Shown piece after piece: positions 1-8,328 of a stretch of 64,000 nt of DNA (position 1 is the stretch's first letter; every line of letters starts with the position of its first letter). The DNA is from an uncultured Alphaproteobacteria bacterium (GTDB taxonomy: Bacteria; Pseudomonadota; Alphaproteobacteria; Rs-D84). Location of the stretch: contig CARVLU010000002.1 of the NCBI GenBank assembly GCA_949082785.1, positions 228,211 to 292,210 of the forward strand. The letters are read 5' to 3'. Under the pieces are notes generated by a model. That model was not told where the DNA came from. It was given only the letters and a program-made list of their open reading frames with translations, and searched no databases. A program made the translations under genes and the position numbers.

Positions 1-661
1 CCGCAATCCGCTGGTCACAGACGCTGGGCTGGGGCTTGGTCACGGGGGACAAAATCCGGCCAAAGAACCGCGCCATGTTATCGCGTGCATCGTTGCGCAG
101 AACGGCCGGCTTGTACGGGGCCAAAATGGATTCGATGTAATTGCCGTACTGGTTCAACTTTTCACGCGCGTCACGACCGCCCACCGTCAACACAATATAA
201 TAATTGTTCAAAAAGATACGCAGCCCCTGGTCGCGCCAGCGGTCATAAATCTTTTGCAGGACGGGCTGATGAAATTCGTAATCGGTGCGTTCGGCGGCCG
301 CGTCACGTATCATAAAAAACCGCATTGTGACGTTCGGGTCGCGGATTTGGTTAAACAGTTGCGCCCGCAAATCCAAGAATTTTTCCCGTGTGGGGCCGTC
401 CTGCATACTGGTCTGGACACCGGCGACGCGGTAAACCCGCACCAACGCCCCATCGGTCAACCCAATGGAATTATCACTGTACACCGTTTTGAACGGCAAA
501 TAATCGGCATAGTGTTTATATCCGAATTTCGGAAACACCCAACGCGTGATGGTCGGCACATAAATCATCAAGACAATAAACACGAAAACCGCGGCCATCG
601 CCAAAATGACCGAAGTTATCGGGAAACCGCCACCTGCAAAATAATTAAAAAATTCATTCAT
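1..661 (-). CDS. virB4: VirB4-family T4SS ATPase, N-terminal part
   Basis: Encodes the first 220 residues of a VirB4-type ATPase, the inner-membrane motor of a type IV secretion system. The gene runs off the left edge, so the Walker motifs lie outside the window. From ATG 661 the frame stays open to base 1. A hydrophobic stretch (about residues 14-36) precedes a YLPF / SDNSIGLTDGALVRVY block and an FFMIRD block, which fit the CagE/TrbE/VirB N-terminal domain. It starts 2 bases after virB3 stops, the usual virB3-virB4 arrangement, so both should share the promoter near 984-1012. The family call rests on these motifs and the neighbour; TrbE is the alternative name for the same family. Confidence 0.8.
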   Translation of the reverse strand, partial: MNEFFNYFAGGGFPITSVILAMAAVFVFIVLMIYVPTITRWVFPKFGYKHYADYLPFKTVYSDNSIGLTDGALVRVYRVAGVQTSMQDGPTREKFLDLRAQLFNQIRDPNVTMRFFMIRDAAAERTDYEFHQPVLQKIYDRWRDQGLRIFLNNYYIVLTVGGRDAREKLNQYGNYIESILAPYKPAVLRNDARDNMARFFGRILSPVTKPQPSVCDQRIA

Positions 662-663
662 CT

Positions 664-960
664 TTATGCCGCCAGTCGTCTGGGAATACGCAGTTTAAAC
701 AGTCTGATTTTTGCGGCCACAATCTGGCCCAATTGGGGTTCTGATTTCGACACCGTCGCCAACAAGAAGTGAACCACGCACACCGATATCAGAAAAATCA
801 GCGGTTCGGGGTTCGCGCGGGCGCCATAAATCATCAATTGCACCACAAAAAAAGCCACAAAAATCAGAAATTGAATTGCAAAGTTTGCCACGGCCAGCGA
901 ATACGGCACATAAAATATGCGCGACGGGTTTGCCAATGCCTTTAAAACCTGCTGTTTCAC
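664..960 (-). CDS. virB3: VirB3-like T4SS inner-membrane protein
   Basis: A 98-residue protein with two hydrophobic segments, an early N-P motif and a C-terminal HFLLATVSKSEPQLGQIV block, matching the short VirB3/TrbD family that works with VirB4 at the base of the type IV secretion channel. A TTG at 984 lies in frame, but I choose GTG at 960: AGGAGG sits 5 bases upstream of it, and the -10 box at 984-989 would put the transcript start at about 977, downstream of the TTG. The gene ends 2 bases before virB4. The family is short and weakly conserved, so the call leans partly on gene order. Confidence 0.75.
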   Translation of the reverse strand: MKQQVLKALANPSRIFYVPYSLAVANFAIQFLIFVAFFVVQLMIYGARANPEPLIFLISVCVVHFLLATVSKSEPQLGQIVAAKIRLFKLRIPRRLAA

Positions 961-983
961 TGCCCCCTCCTGCTGTGTTAACA

Positions 984-1012
984 ATTATAACAATTTCAAC
1001 ATTTTTCAACAA
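984..1012 (-). promoter_or_regulatory. Sigma-70 promoter for virB3-virB4
   Basis: On the minus strand a TTGTTG -35 box (1012-1007) and a perfect TATAAT -10 box (989-984) are separated by 17 bases. The predicted transcript start, near 977, leaves a short leader that carries AGGAGG before the GTG start of virB3. Confidence 0.6.
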
Positions 1013-1221
1013 GTATAAAAAGCAAATCGGGGAACAGTGTTAAAAACGTTAAAAACGGCGATTTTTTCAACTGTTAATTACCGGGGGTGATTTTTCAACA
1101 TTTTTCCAAAACGCCCGTAAATCCCGGTTTTTTTTGTTGAAAACCGGTTGATAAAAATTTAAGAACCGTTTTCAACAAAACTAACCGTGCCAACAAAAAC
1201 AACAAAAATATTAATAAGTAT

Positions 1222-1249
1222 TTGATTTTTTAGAAAATGCGTTTATAAT
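1222..1249 (+). promoter_or_regulatory. Sigma-70 promoter for rpmJ
   Basis: TTGATT (1222-1227) and a perfect TATAAT (1244-1249) with a 16-base spacer, 24 bases upstream of the rpmJ start. Confidence 0.6.
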
Positions 1250-1273
1250 GGCCGCGTAATAAAGGATTTTAAG

Positions 1274-1408
1274 ATGAAATTTTTAAGTTCATTAAAGGCT
1301 TGGAAGAAACGCGGTAATGTGAAACAAATTCGCCGTGGCAAGCAAATCATTTTGATTGACCCTGATAATCCGAAGTTCAAGGCGAAACAGGGCTTTAAGA
1401 AAAAATAA
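1274..1408 (+). CDS. rpmJ: 50S ribosomal protein L36 (zinc-free form)
   Basis: A 44-residue basic protein of the large ribosomal subunit, starting with MKFLSSLKAWKKRGN and containing the IRRGKQIILIDPDNPKFKAKQG core typical of bL36. The zinc-binding cysteines of the classical form are all missing, so this is the C-minus type that does not need zinc. Start ATG 1274 is preceded by AAAGGA. It is transcribed alone from its own promoter and ends at a strong terminator, rather than lying in the spc/alpha ribosomal operon. The opposite strand carries the virB3-virB4 unit. Confidence 0.9.
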   Translation: MKFLSSLKAWKKRGNVKQIRRGKQIILIDPDNPKFKAKQGFKKK

Positions 1409-1429
1409 GTTTCGGCTTATGGCTTTTGG

Positions 1430-1467
1430 GATGTCCATGGAATGCGTTCTGTGGACATCTTTTTTTT
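1430..1467 (+). terminator. Intrinsic terminator after rpmJ
   Basis: An 8-bp stem, GATGTCCA (1430-1437) with TGGACATC (1452-1459), is followed by a run of eight T. Confidence 0.8.
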
Positions 1468-1481
1468 ATATAAATTTCACG

Positions 1482-2168
1482 TTAAATATTCATGCAATCC
1501 AATTCGGCGGCGAACGCTTCGCGCAGGGCGGATTCAACCTCTGCCCCCGACAGGCCCGCCATCCGCAGAAACTGAACCTGGGCATCGGTTGGGCGATAAA
1601 TGGATGCACTGTGATCTGCGGATTTGGGGGCCGACGATATCCGCTGGGCCGGGGTGAATTCAATCCGCGCGGTGTCGGCCGCCATGGCGGAAAATGAAAT
1701 GTCGGATGTGCAATCGGGACATGCGTTTTCAATGCGGGCGGTACCGCGCAATTTCGATTGCGTGTGCGGGCCGGCAATTAATTTTGTGCGTATGGTTACG
1801 GTTGTGTCCGCGGCCCCGTGATGCGCATCGATATCAATGTTTAACCGATTGTCATTTTGCGCAAAAACGCCGCCCCGAATTTCAGAATTTTTCCCGGTGT
1901 TTTTGATAAAAATGTTTAAAAAGGCCGGTTTTTTATTTTTTATTTTTGCCGATAAAAACACGCGCATATTTTCCCCCGCGACATCAATATCCAACCGGTT
2001 TTCGCCGGCGATTTCACCGACATAAATAATGTGCACGGGTAAATCGGTGTGGGATGGAATTTGTGTGGACGGCAATGTCGATAAATCGGGACAAAACACC
2101 CCGTCGCGGTACACAATGGTTTCCGCCGCAAAGGTTTTTATATTGAATTCTTCCCACAGGTATGACAT
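1482..2168 (-). CDS. SufD-like Fe-S cluster assembly scaffold, short form
   Basis: 228 residues with a beta-rich core and a C-terminal block, ADHSASIYRPTDAQVQFLRMAGLSGAEVESAL. It resembles the SufB/SufD end in which a HGAT-like motif leads into an FYLRSRGL-like helix. SufD partners SufBC in assembling iron-sulfur clusters. The usual length is about 400 residues, so the N-terminal half is reduced, and HSAS replaces the common HGAT. An upstream in-frame start would overlap ychF; ATG 2168 fits the divergent 27-base gap to ychF. No other suf gene is nearby. It could be a SufD or a diverged paralogue. The family call is moderately supported and the function is inferred. Confidence 0.55.
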   Translation of the reverse strand: MSYLWEEFNIKTFAAETIVYRDGVFCPDLSTLPSTQIPSHTDLPVHIIYVGEIAGENRLDIDVAGENMRVFLSAKIKNKKPAFLNIFIKNTGKNSEIRGGVFAQNDNRLNIDIDAHHGAADTTVTIRTKLIAGPHTQSKLRGTARIENACPDCTSDISFSAMAADTARIEFTPAQRISSAPKSADHSASIYRPTDAQVQFLRMAGLSGAEVESALREAFAAELDCMNI

Positions 2169-2195
2169 ATTAAGCGCATTATAAAGGATTTTATC

Positions 2196-3275
2196 ATGGG
2201 ATTCAATTGCGGAATTGTGGGATTGCCGAATGTCGGAAAATCCACGTTGTTTAATGCCTTGACACAAAGTGCGGCGGCCGATGCACAGAACTATCCGTTT
2301 TGCACCATCGAACCGAACACGGGTCGCGTGGTGGTGCCGGATGCAACGCTGCATAATTTGGCGGCGGTATCTGGCGCGCAAAAGATTATACCGACGCAAC
2401 TGGAAATTGTGGACATCGCGGGATTGGTGCGTGGGGCGTCCGCCGGCGAAGGGTTGGGGAACAAATTTCTGGGCAATATTTTATCCACAGATGCGATTAT
2501 TCACGTGGTGCGTTGTTTTGAAAATGACGACATTGTGCACGTCAATGGCCGGATTGACCCGTTGGCCGATATTGAAACAATTGAAACGGAATTAATGCTG
2601 GCCGATATTGAAAGCCTGGAAAAACAGATTAAGAATCTGGAAAAAAAGGCCCGCGGTCTGGACAAAGACGCGGCAAAAATGCTGGCCGATGCGATGACGT
2701 TAAAGGGTGGACTGGAAAAATCCATTCCCGCCCGGATGCAAGATGTGGATGCGTCGCCGTTTAATCTGTTGACGGCAAAGCCCGTGATTTATGTCTGTAA
2801 TGTCGAAGAATCCGCCGCCGCCCGCGGGAACAAGTATTCGGACGCGGTGCGTGAAAAATTCGGCGCAACCAATGCGGTTTTGGTGATTTCGTCACAGATT
2901 GAAATGGAAATATCACAGATTGTGGACCCCGCCGAACGCAAGATGTTTTTGGATGAATTGGGCCTGACGGAATCCGGCCTGGACCAGGTTATCCGTACAG
3001 GTTACGACACATTGGGGCTGCAAACATTTTATACCATCGGCCCAAAAGAAGCGCATGCCTGGACCATTACCAAGGGATGCACCGCCCCCCAGGCCGCGGG
3101 TAAAATTCACACCGACTTTGAAAAGGGATTTATCCGCGCGGAAATTATTTCACCGGCCGATTACATTTCGCTGGGCGGCGAAGTTGCCGTCAAAGAAGCC
3201 GGCAAAATGCGTCTGGTCGGGCGTGATTATGTCATGGCGGACGGGGATATTTGCCATTTCTTGTTCAATGTGTAA
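2196..3275 (+). CDS. ychF: Ribosome-associated ATPase YchF (OLA1 family)
   Basis: A 359-residue P-loop protein of the Obg-related YchF/OLA1 family, which binds ribosomes and hydrolyses ATP in preference to GTP. The P-loop GLPNVGKST is at residues 9-17 and the G3 motif DIAGLVRGA is near residue 72. The G4 position reads NVEE instead of NKxD, the change that gives this family its ATP preference. A coiled-coil insertion follows, then a C-terminal TGS domain. The length is typical. The gene is monocistronic and ends at a bidirectional terminator facing dnaG. In many alphaproteobacteria it follows pth, which is not here. Confidence 0.95.
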   Translation: MGFNCGIVGLPNVGKSTLFNALTQSAAADAQNYPFCTIEPNTGRVVVPDATLHNLAAVSGAQKIIPTQLEIVDIAGLVRGASAGEGLGNKFLGNILSTDAIIHVVRCFENDDIVHVNGRIDPLADIETIETELMLADIESLEKQIKNLEKKARGLDKDAAKMLADAMTLKGGLEKSIPARMQDVDASPFNLLTAKPVIYVCNVEESAAARGNKYSDAVREKFGATNAVLVISSQIEMEISQIVDPAERKMFLDELGLTESGLDQVIRTGYDTLGLQTFYTIGPKEAHAWTITKGCTAPQAAGKIHTDFEKGFIRAEIISPADYISLGGEVAVKEAGKMRLVGRDYVMADGDICHFLFNV

Positions 3276-3286
3276 ATATGAAAAAA

Positions 3287-3310
3287 TACCGGCATTTGCC
3301 GGTGTTTTTT
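3287..3310. terminator. Bidirectional terminator, ychF/dnaG
   Basis: ACCGGCATTTGCCGGT hairpin with an A-run before and a T-run after, placed between two convergent genes. The same hairpin sequence recurs at 49434 and, with the loop reversed, at 55318. Confidence 0.85.
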
Positions 3311-4926
3311 TATGCGTCGGCGGCCAATAATTCCATCCGCGCATTGGATTTTTCAATTTCTGCGTCAATGGCCGTAATTTTGTCCCGCGCATCCGTATCC
3401 CCCGCCAGCAATTGCCCCACCAAATTTTTACGGTCATCGTGCAGACGCTGGATATATTTTTTCAGTTTCAGCGATACGATAAACTTTTCCGCGGCCGCCA
3501 AGTCAAAGTTTTGACACGACATCGGCCCGTCAAAGGAAATGTTCAGCGTTGCCAAAAATTCCCCATACCGTTCCGCCAATTCGGGATGCGCATCAATCAG
3601 ACCGCGCAGTGTTTTCGCCGTGATTTCATCAACGTTGGGAACCGGGGCCGCGGCGGCATCTGTTTTTTTTACGCGACGCCAGGTGTGGAAAATACGGTTG
3701 CGGTATTCCGCGTCATATTCGCGGCGCAGTGCGTCATCGGTGATTTTTTCCGTTTCTTTTTTCAGGAATTTTTCCGCCTGGGCCCGTCCCCCCGGGGTCG
3801 ATGTGACGTATGCGGTATTGGCCAATTCCCACAGAAAATCGACCAGGGATGTCGCCCCATCAATGATTTGGCGCATGGCATCCGCCCCGCCCGTTTTCAA
3901 GACTTCGTCGGGGTCTTTGCCGCCGGTGACAAATGCAAACCGCACGTCCGACGTATCGCGCACAAACGGCAGAATTAATCCGCATGCGCGGGCCGCGGCC
4001 TTTTTCCCGGCGTTGTCCCCGTCAAAGCAAAAGATGATGTTGCGGTTTAATTTACATAAAATCGCAATATGATCTTCGGTCAGGGCGGTGCCCAGTGGCG
4101 CCACCGTTTCGGGAAATCCGTTGCATTGCATTTGGATGGCGTCAATCTGGCCTTCGACAACGATACTGCGGCCGGCGCGGTAAATCGCGTCGCGCGCAAA
4201 ATTCAGACCGAAAATTGTTTTACGTTTGTGAAACATTTCGGTGTCGGTGGTGTTGATGTATTTCGGTTCCGACCCGTCCATTGAACGCCCGGAAAACGCC
4301 ACCACCGCGCCGGCCGGATTCATAATCGGGAACATCAATTTATCGCGGAAAAAATCATACAGACCATAATCGCCCCGCCGGCACAGGCCGGTTGCAATCA
4401 CGGCATCTTGTTTGGTGTTGGTGAATTTGTTTGCAATGATGTTGCCGCGCGGCGCGTATCCGATGCGGTATTTTTTTATCATTTCATCGCTGAACCCGCG
4501 TCCGCGGATGTAATTCAGCGCCGCCGCGCCCGCGTCCGTCATCAATTGGGATTGAAAGATTTTGGCGGCCGTTTCGCTGATGGATGTGTATGATTCTTCG
4601 CGGGCAACCTGGGCCGCGGGTTTGGGGCGGTAATCGGGCATTTTGATGCCGGCCAAATTCGCCAGTTCCTGTAACGCGTCACGGAATTCCATGTGATTGG
4701 TTTTCATCGTGAACGATATGATGTCGCCGTGTTCCCCGCACCCGAAACAGTGATAGAATCCCTTTTGTTCGTTCACGGAAAAGCTGGGCGTTTTTTCATT
4801 GTGAAACGGACAACAGCCCCAGTAATTCAGCCCCTTTTTCGTCAGGGGGACGCGGCGACCGACAACGTCCACAATCGACAGGCGTTCGCGCAATTCATCG
4901 GTAAAGTTGTTGTTGTATGACGCCAT
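3310..4926 (-). CDS. dnaG: DNA primase
   Basis: Makes RNA primers for chromosome replication. The N-terminal zinc-binding domain has C39, H42, C60 and C63. The TOPRIM catalytic core follows, with the acidic E258 in VVEGQID and a DGD motif at 302-304. The C-terminal part, which would bind the DnaB helicase, is shorter and less conserved; the total of 538 residues is slightly below the usual 580-650. Its ATG overlaps the topA stop codon (TAATG), so translation is coupled to topA. The dnaG-rpoD pairing common in other alphaproteobacteria is not seen here. Confidence 0.96.
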   Translation of the reverse strand: MASYNNNFTDELRERLSIVDVVGRRVPLTKKGLNYWGCCPFHNEKTPSFSVNEQKGFYHCFGCGEHGDIISFTMKTNHMEFRDALQELANLAGIKMPDYRPKPAAQVAREESYTSISETAAKIFQSQLMTDAGAAALNYIRGRGFSDEMIKKYRIGYAPRGNIIANKFTNTKQDAVIATGLCRRGDYGLYDFFRDKLMFPIMNPAGAVVAFSGRSMDGSEPKYINTTDTEMFHKRKTIFGLNFARDAIYRAGRSIVVEGQIDAIQMQCNGFPETVAPLGTALTEDHIAILCKLNRNIIFCFDGDNAGKKAAARACGLILPFVRDTSDVRFAFVTGGKDPDEVLKTGGADAMRQIIDGATSLVDFLWELANTAYVTSTPGGRAQAEKFLKKETEKITDDALRREYDAEYRNRIFHTWRRVKKTDAAAAPVPNVDEITAKTLRGLIDAHPELAERYGEFLATLNISFDGPMSCQNFDLAAAEKFIVSLKLKKYIQRLHDDRKNLVGQLLAGDTDARDKITAIDAEIEKSNARMELLAADA

Positions 4927-7175
4927 TACTTCTTTTTTGCAAAGCCGCGTTTTGCAGATGGCTTCTTGTTATTAATCAATTCAATGGCGGTGGCCAGGTC
5001 GGGTTGTTCTTTGACCGATACATTCACCTTGTTCGATGAAATGTACGCCCCGTACCGGCCCGTCGGATAATACAGGATTTTTGCCCCCGTCGCCGGATTT
5101 TCGCCGATTTCAATGGGCTGTGCCTTTTGCGGGCCGGCGTTTAACAATTCGCGCGCAATGTCGGCGGTGATTGTTTCGGCCGTGTATTTTTTTGCCGGCG
5201 CGTTCTTTTCCCCGTTTGTGACATACGGGCCAAACCGGCCGATTTTAAACATAATGCCGTCACCCAAATCAACGCTTTGGGAACTGTCCGCGGGGGCGGC
5301 GCCATCGGATGGTGTGGCGTCCCCCAGTTTTTTTGTGTAATTGCATGTGGGATAATTGCTGCACCCGACAAAGGCCCCGTATTTGGATAACTTAATCCCC
5401 AGAACGCCATCGCATTTCGGGCATTTGTTGTCGCCGTCCGGGAACAGATGCGCATTCATTGCGGCGTTAATTTCGTTGATGATGTCGGTTGTTTTAATCC
5501 CGCGTGCGCCGTCAATCATGGATTGTGTCGGTGTCCAGAATCCCTGTAATGCGGGCACCTTTTCTGCGCGGCCGTTGGATACATCGTCCAGCATGTCTTC
5601 GGTTTTGGCGGTGAAATTGACATCGACCAAATCCGCAAAGTATTTCGATAAATACGCCGCGATAACCCATCCGCCGGGCGTTGGGTGGAAACGACGCTGT
5701 TTGTCCTGTTCAACGTAGGCCCGGTCAACAATGGTGGACATAATGGTCGCGTATGTTGACGGACGGCCGATGCCCAATTCTTCCAATTTTTTGACCAGTG
5801 ACGCTTCGGTATAACGGGCGGGCGGCTGGGTAAAGTGTTGGTCGGGTGTCAATGCCGCGATATTAATCGCATCCCCCACCGCCAGCGGCGGTAATTTTGT
5901 TTCCGCATTGTCATCGGCGTCGTCGCGGTCTTCGATATAGACTTTCATAAAACCATCGAATGTGCGCGTTGTGCCCACCGCATGGAATATGGCGTTGACC
6001 GTATTCGGTTTGATGTCCACAGACACACTGTCGAATTCGGCGTTGGTCATTTGGCACGCGATGGTGCGTTTCCAAATCAAATCGTACAGTTTGGCTTCGT
6101 CACCGGTGACCGACGGCGCGGCCCCGTCAAAGTGTGTGGGACGGATGGCTTCGTGCGCTTCTTGGGCGTTCTTGGATTTTGTGACATAGATGTTCGGTGA
6201 TTTGGGCAAGAATTTATCCCCGTACGTCCCGGCGATGTATGCGCGGATATCCGCAATGGCGTCGGCCGACAAATTGGTGGCGTCGGTTCGCATGTATGTA
6301 ATCAGCCCCGCTTCGTACAATTTTTGTGCGGCGGTCATGGTGCGGCGGGATGAAAAGTATAATTTACGCGCCGCTTCCTGTTGCAGGGTACTGGTCGTGA
6401 ACGGGGCGGCCGCACGGCGGGATGTTTTCTTTTTTTCAATGGCCGCAACCTGGGCCGCCATCGGCACGGCCATCCGGGACACAATACCGTCCATCTGGGC
6501 GCGTGACGCGATGGTCATTTTTTCAATTTTTTGCCCGTCCAATTGCGACAACATGGCGTTGAACGCGGATGTATCTTTTTCGCACCCGGCGGTCAGCGAC
6601 CAGTATTCGACGGGTTTAAACGCTTCTATTTCACGTTCGCGGTCAACGACCAGTTTCACCGCAACCGATTGCACGCGGCCCGCCGATTTTCCCAAATTGC
6701 GGCGCCACAGCAATGGCGAAATCCCAAACCCAATCAGATAATCCAGCGCGCGGCGAACCAAATACGCATCGACCAGGTTTTGGTCAATTTCGCGCGGATT
6801 TTCGATGGCGGACTGTACCGCCTTTTTCGTGATTTCATGGAACGCGACGCGATAAACTTTTTTCCCGGCCAGCAATTTTTTCGCGCGCAAAATGTCCAGG
6901 ATGTGCCACGCGATGGCTTCCCCTTCGCGGTCAGGGTCGGACGCCAGATAAACCGCATCGGCCCGTTTTAATTCATCGGTAATCAGTTTAATTTGCTTTT
7001 CCTTGCCCGGCATAATCTGCCAGCGCATGGCGAAATCGTTTTCGGTATCGACACTGCCGTTTTCGGGAACCAAATCACGGACGTGGCCAACAGACGCAAC
7101 AACGCGCCACCCAGACCCCAGATACTTTTCGATGGTCTTGGCCTTGGACGGGGATTCAACTATCAACAGATTCAT
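4926..7175 (-). CDS. topA: DNA topoisomerase I
   Basis: A type IA topoisomerase that relaxes negative supercoils. The TOPRIM domain starts at MNLLIVESPSKAKTIEKYLG with the DPDREGEA acidic motif near residues 81-88. The catalytic tyrosine is Y294 in LITYMRTDATNLS. Near residues 600-635 one four-cysteine zinc ribbon (CPKC...C....C) is seen, then topoisomerase C-terminal repeats and a lysine-rich tail. At 749 residues it is a little shorter than the usual alphaproteobacterial enzyme. It follows rodA by 3 bases and is coupled to dnaG, so this operon links cell-wall elongation and replication genes. Confidence 0.96.
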   Translation of the reverse strand: MNLLIVESPSKAKTIEKYLGSGWRVVASVGHVRDLVPENGSVDTENDFAMRWQIMPGKEKQIKLITDELKRADAVYLASDPDREGEAIAWHILDILRAKKLLAGKKVYRVAFHEITKKAVQSAIENPREIDQNLVDAYLVRRALDYLIGFGISPLLWRRNLGKSAGRVQSVAVKLVVDREREIEAFKPVEYWSLTAGCEKDTSAFNAMLSQLDGQKIEKMTIASRAQMDGIVSRMAVPMAAQVAAIEKKKTSRRAAAPFTTSTLQQEAARKLYFSSRRTMTAAQKLYEAGLITYMRTDATNLSADAIADIRAYIAGTYGDKFLPKSPNIYVTKSKNAQEAHEAIRPTHFDGAAPSVTGDEAKLYDLIWKRTIACQMTNAEFDSVSVDIKPNTVNAIFHAVGTTRTFDGFMKVYIEDRDDADDNAETKLPPLAVGDAINIAALTPDQHFTQPPARYTEASLVKKLEELGIGRPSTYATIMSTIVDRAYVEQDKQRRFHPTPGGWVIAAYLSKYFADLVDVNFTAKTEDMLDDVSNGRAEKVPALQGFWTPTQSMIDGARGIKTTDIINEINAAMNAHLFPDGDNKCPKCDGVLGIKLSKYGAFVGCSNYPTCNYTKKLGDATPSDGAAPADSSQSVDLGDGIMFKIGRFGPYVTNGEKNAPAKKYTAETITADIARELLNAGPQKAQPIEIGENPATGAKILYYPTGRYGAYISSNKVNVSVKEQPDLATAIELINNKKPSAKRGFAKKK

Positions 7176-7178
7176 GAT

Positions 7179-8324
7179 TTAACTTCCTTTGGCGGATAAT
7201 TGTTGGTCTTTGTGAATATGGGCGTTCTGGCACAGGCCGAATCCAAACATCAAGGATAACAAGCTGCTGCCACCAAAAGACATTAATGGCAACGGCACAC
7301 CAACCGTCGGCATCAATCCCAAAACCATGGAAATATTTATAAAATAATAAATAAAAAAGTTCAACATAAAACCAAAACAAATCAGCTGGCCGAATCTGTT
7401 CCTGCACGTCTTGGCGCACCAGAACAGCACCATGACAATAATCACATACAACGACAGCAGCCCAATTGCCCCGACGAATCCGAATTCTTCGCCCAGCATG
7501 GTAAAGATGAAATCGGTCTGCTTTTCCGGCAGGAATGATTGCTGGGACTGGGTGCCGGCCATGTACCCCTTGCCAATCAGGCCGCCGCTGCCGAATGCAA
7601 TCTTGGCCTGGTTAATTTGGTACCCGGCGCCGCGCGCGTCGTGGTCGGGATTGACGAATGTAATGATGCGCTGGCGCTGATAATCATGCAGACCGCCAAA
7701 CCATACCATGGGCGCGGCCATCACGCCCAAAATCGCCGCAATGATAAACCATTTCTTTTGCGCGCCGACGATGTAAAACACGCCGACCGTAATCATCCCC
7801 AGTGACAGCGCCGTGCCCAAATCCGGCTGCATCACAATCAGACCGAACGGCACCAGCAGCATGGCCGCCGGCACCAGATAATTTTTCAGCTGGGACAATT
7901 CCACCGAATTCATCCAGGCAAAATATCGCGCCAGCGCCAGCACCAGCGCAATCTTGATAAATTCGGACGGCTGGACATGAATAATCCCCAGGTTCAGCCA
8001 TCGCTGGGCCCCCATGCCGGTATGCCCGACAAAGGTCACCATCACAATCATAATCAGCGCGATGGCGTAAATCACATATGCGGATTTTATCCATGTTTTG
8101 ATATTACTGAACGCGGCGATAAAAAACACCACAAATCCCATCAGGATTTTCATCGATTGGGACAATGCGAATGGGCGCCAACCGCCGTGCCCCGCGGAAT
8201 ACAGAACGATAATGGAAATCGCCAGCACCAGGCACATCGGAATAAACAGCCCCCACGAAAACCGCGACAGTTTTTCGTGAAATGTCATCATGTTGGCGTT
8301 GGAAACGCGGGTTTGGCGGGCCAT
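7179..8324 (-). CDS. rodA: RodA, peptidoglycan glycosyltransferase of the elongasome
   Basis: A polytopic SEDS-family membrane enzyme (381 residues, about ten hydrophobic segments) that polymerises glycan strands for cell elongation together with PBP2. The signature VLGLMPTVGVPLPLMSFGGSS lies near the C-terminus. It starts 4 bases downstream of its partner mrdA, the standard pairing. FtsW is the nearest alternative, but the mreC-mreD-mrdA neighbourhood settles it as RodA. Confidence 0.93.
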   Translation of the reverse strand: MARQTRVSNANMMTFHEKLSRFSWGLFIPMCLVLAISIIVLYSAGHGGWRPFALSQSMKILMGFVVFFIAAFSNIKTWIKSAYVIYAIALIMIVMVTFVGHTGMGAQRWLNLGIIHVQPSEFIKIALVLALARYFAWMNSVELSQLKNYLVPAAMLLVPFGLIVMQPDLGTALSLGMITVGVFYIVGAQKKWFIIAAILGVMAAPMVWFGGLHDYQRQRIITFVNPDHDARGAGYQINQAKIAFGSGGLIGKGYMAGTQSQQSFLPEKQTDFIFTMLGEEFGFVGAIGLLSLYVIIVMVLFWCAKTCRNRFGQLICFGFMLNFFIYYFINISMVLGLMPTVGVPLPLMSFGGSSLLSLMFGFGLCQNAHIHKDQQLSAKGS

Positions 8325-8328
8325 GGTT

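Larger units (their letters stand above)
961..1273. other. AT-rich divergent intergenic region, virB3/rpmJ
   Basis: These 313 bases hold no gene that I can see. They contain the two divergent promoters (984-1012 minus, 1222-1249 plus) and six TTCAAC/GTTGAA hexamers (995, 1005, 1066, 1094, 1136 reversed, 1171), mostly in the longer context TTTTTCAACA. Their spacing is irregular. They may be binding sites or simply a product of composition. Confidence 0.5.

Noticed and set aside
254..772. A 172-codon plus-strand open frame at the left edge
   Set aside because: It is antisense to the clearly conserved virB4 N-terminus and the end of virB3, and its product has no recognisable features.
961..984. 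TTG 984 as the virB3 start
   Set aside because: It overlaps the -10 box, whereas GTG 960 has an ideal AGGAGG.
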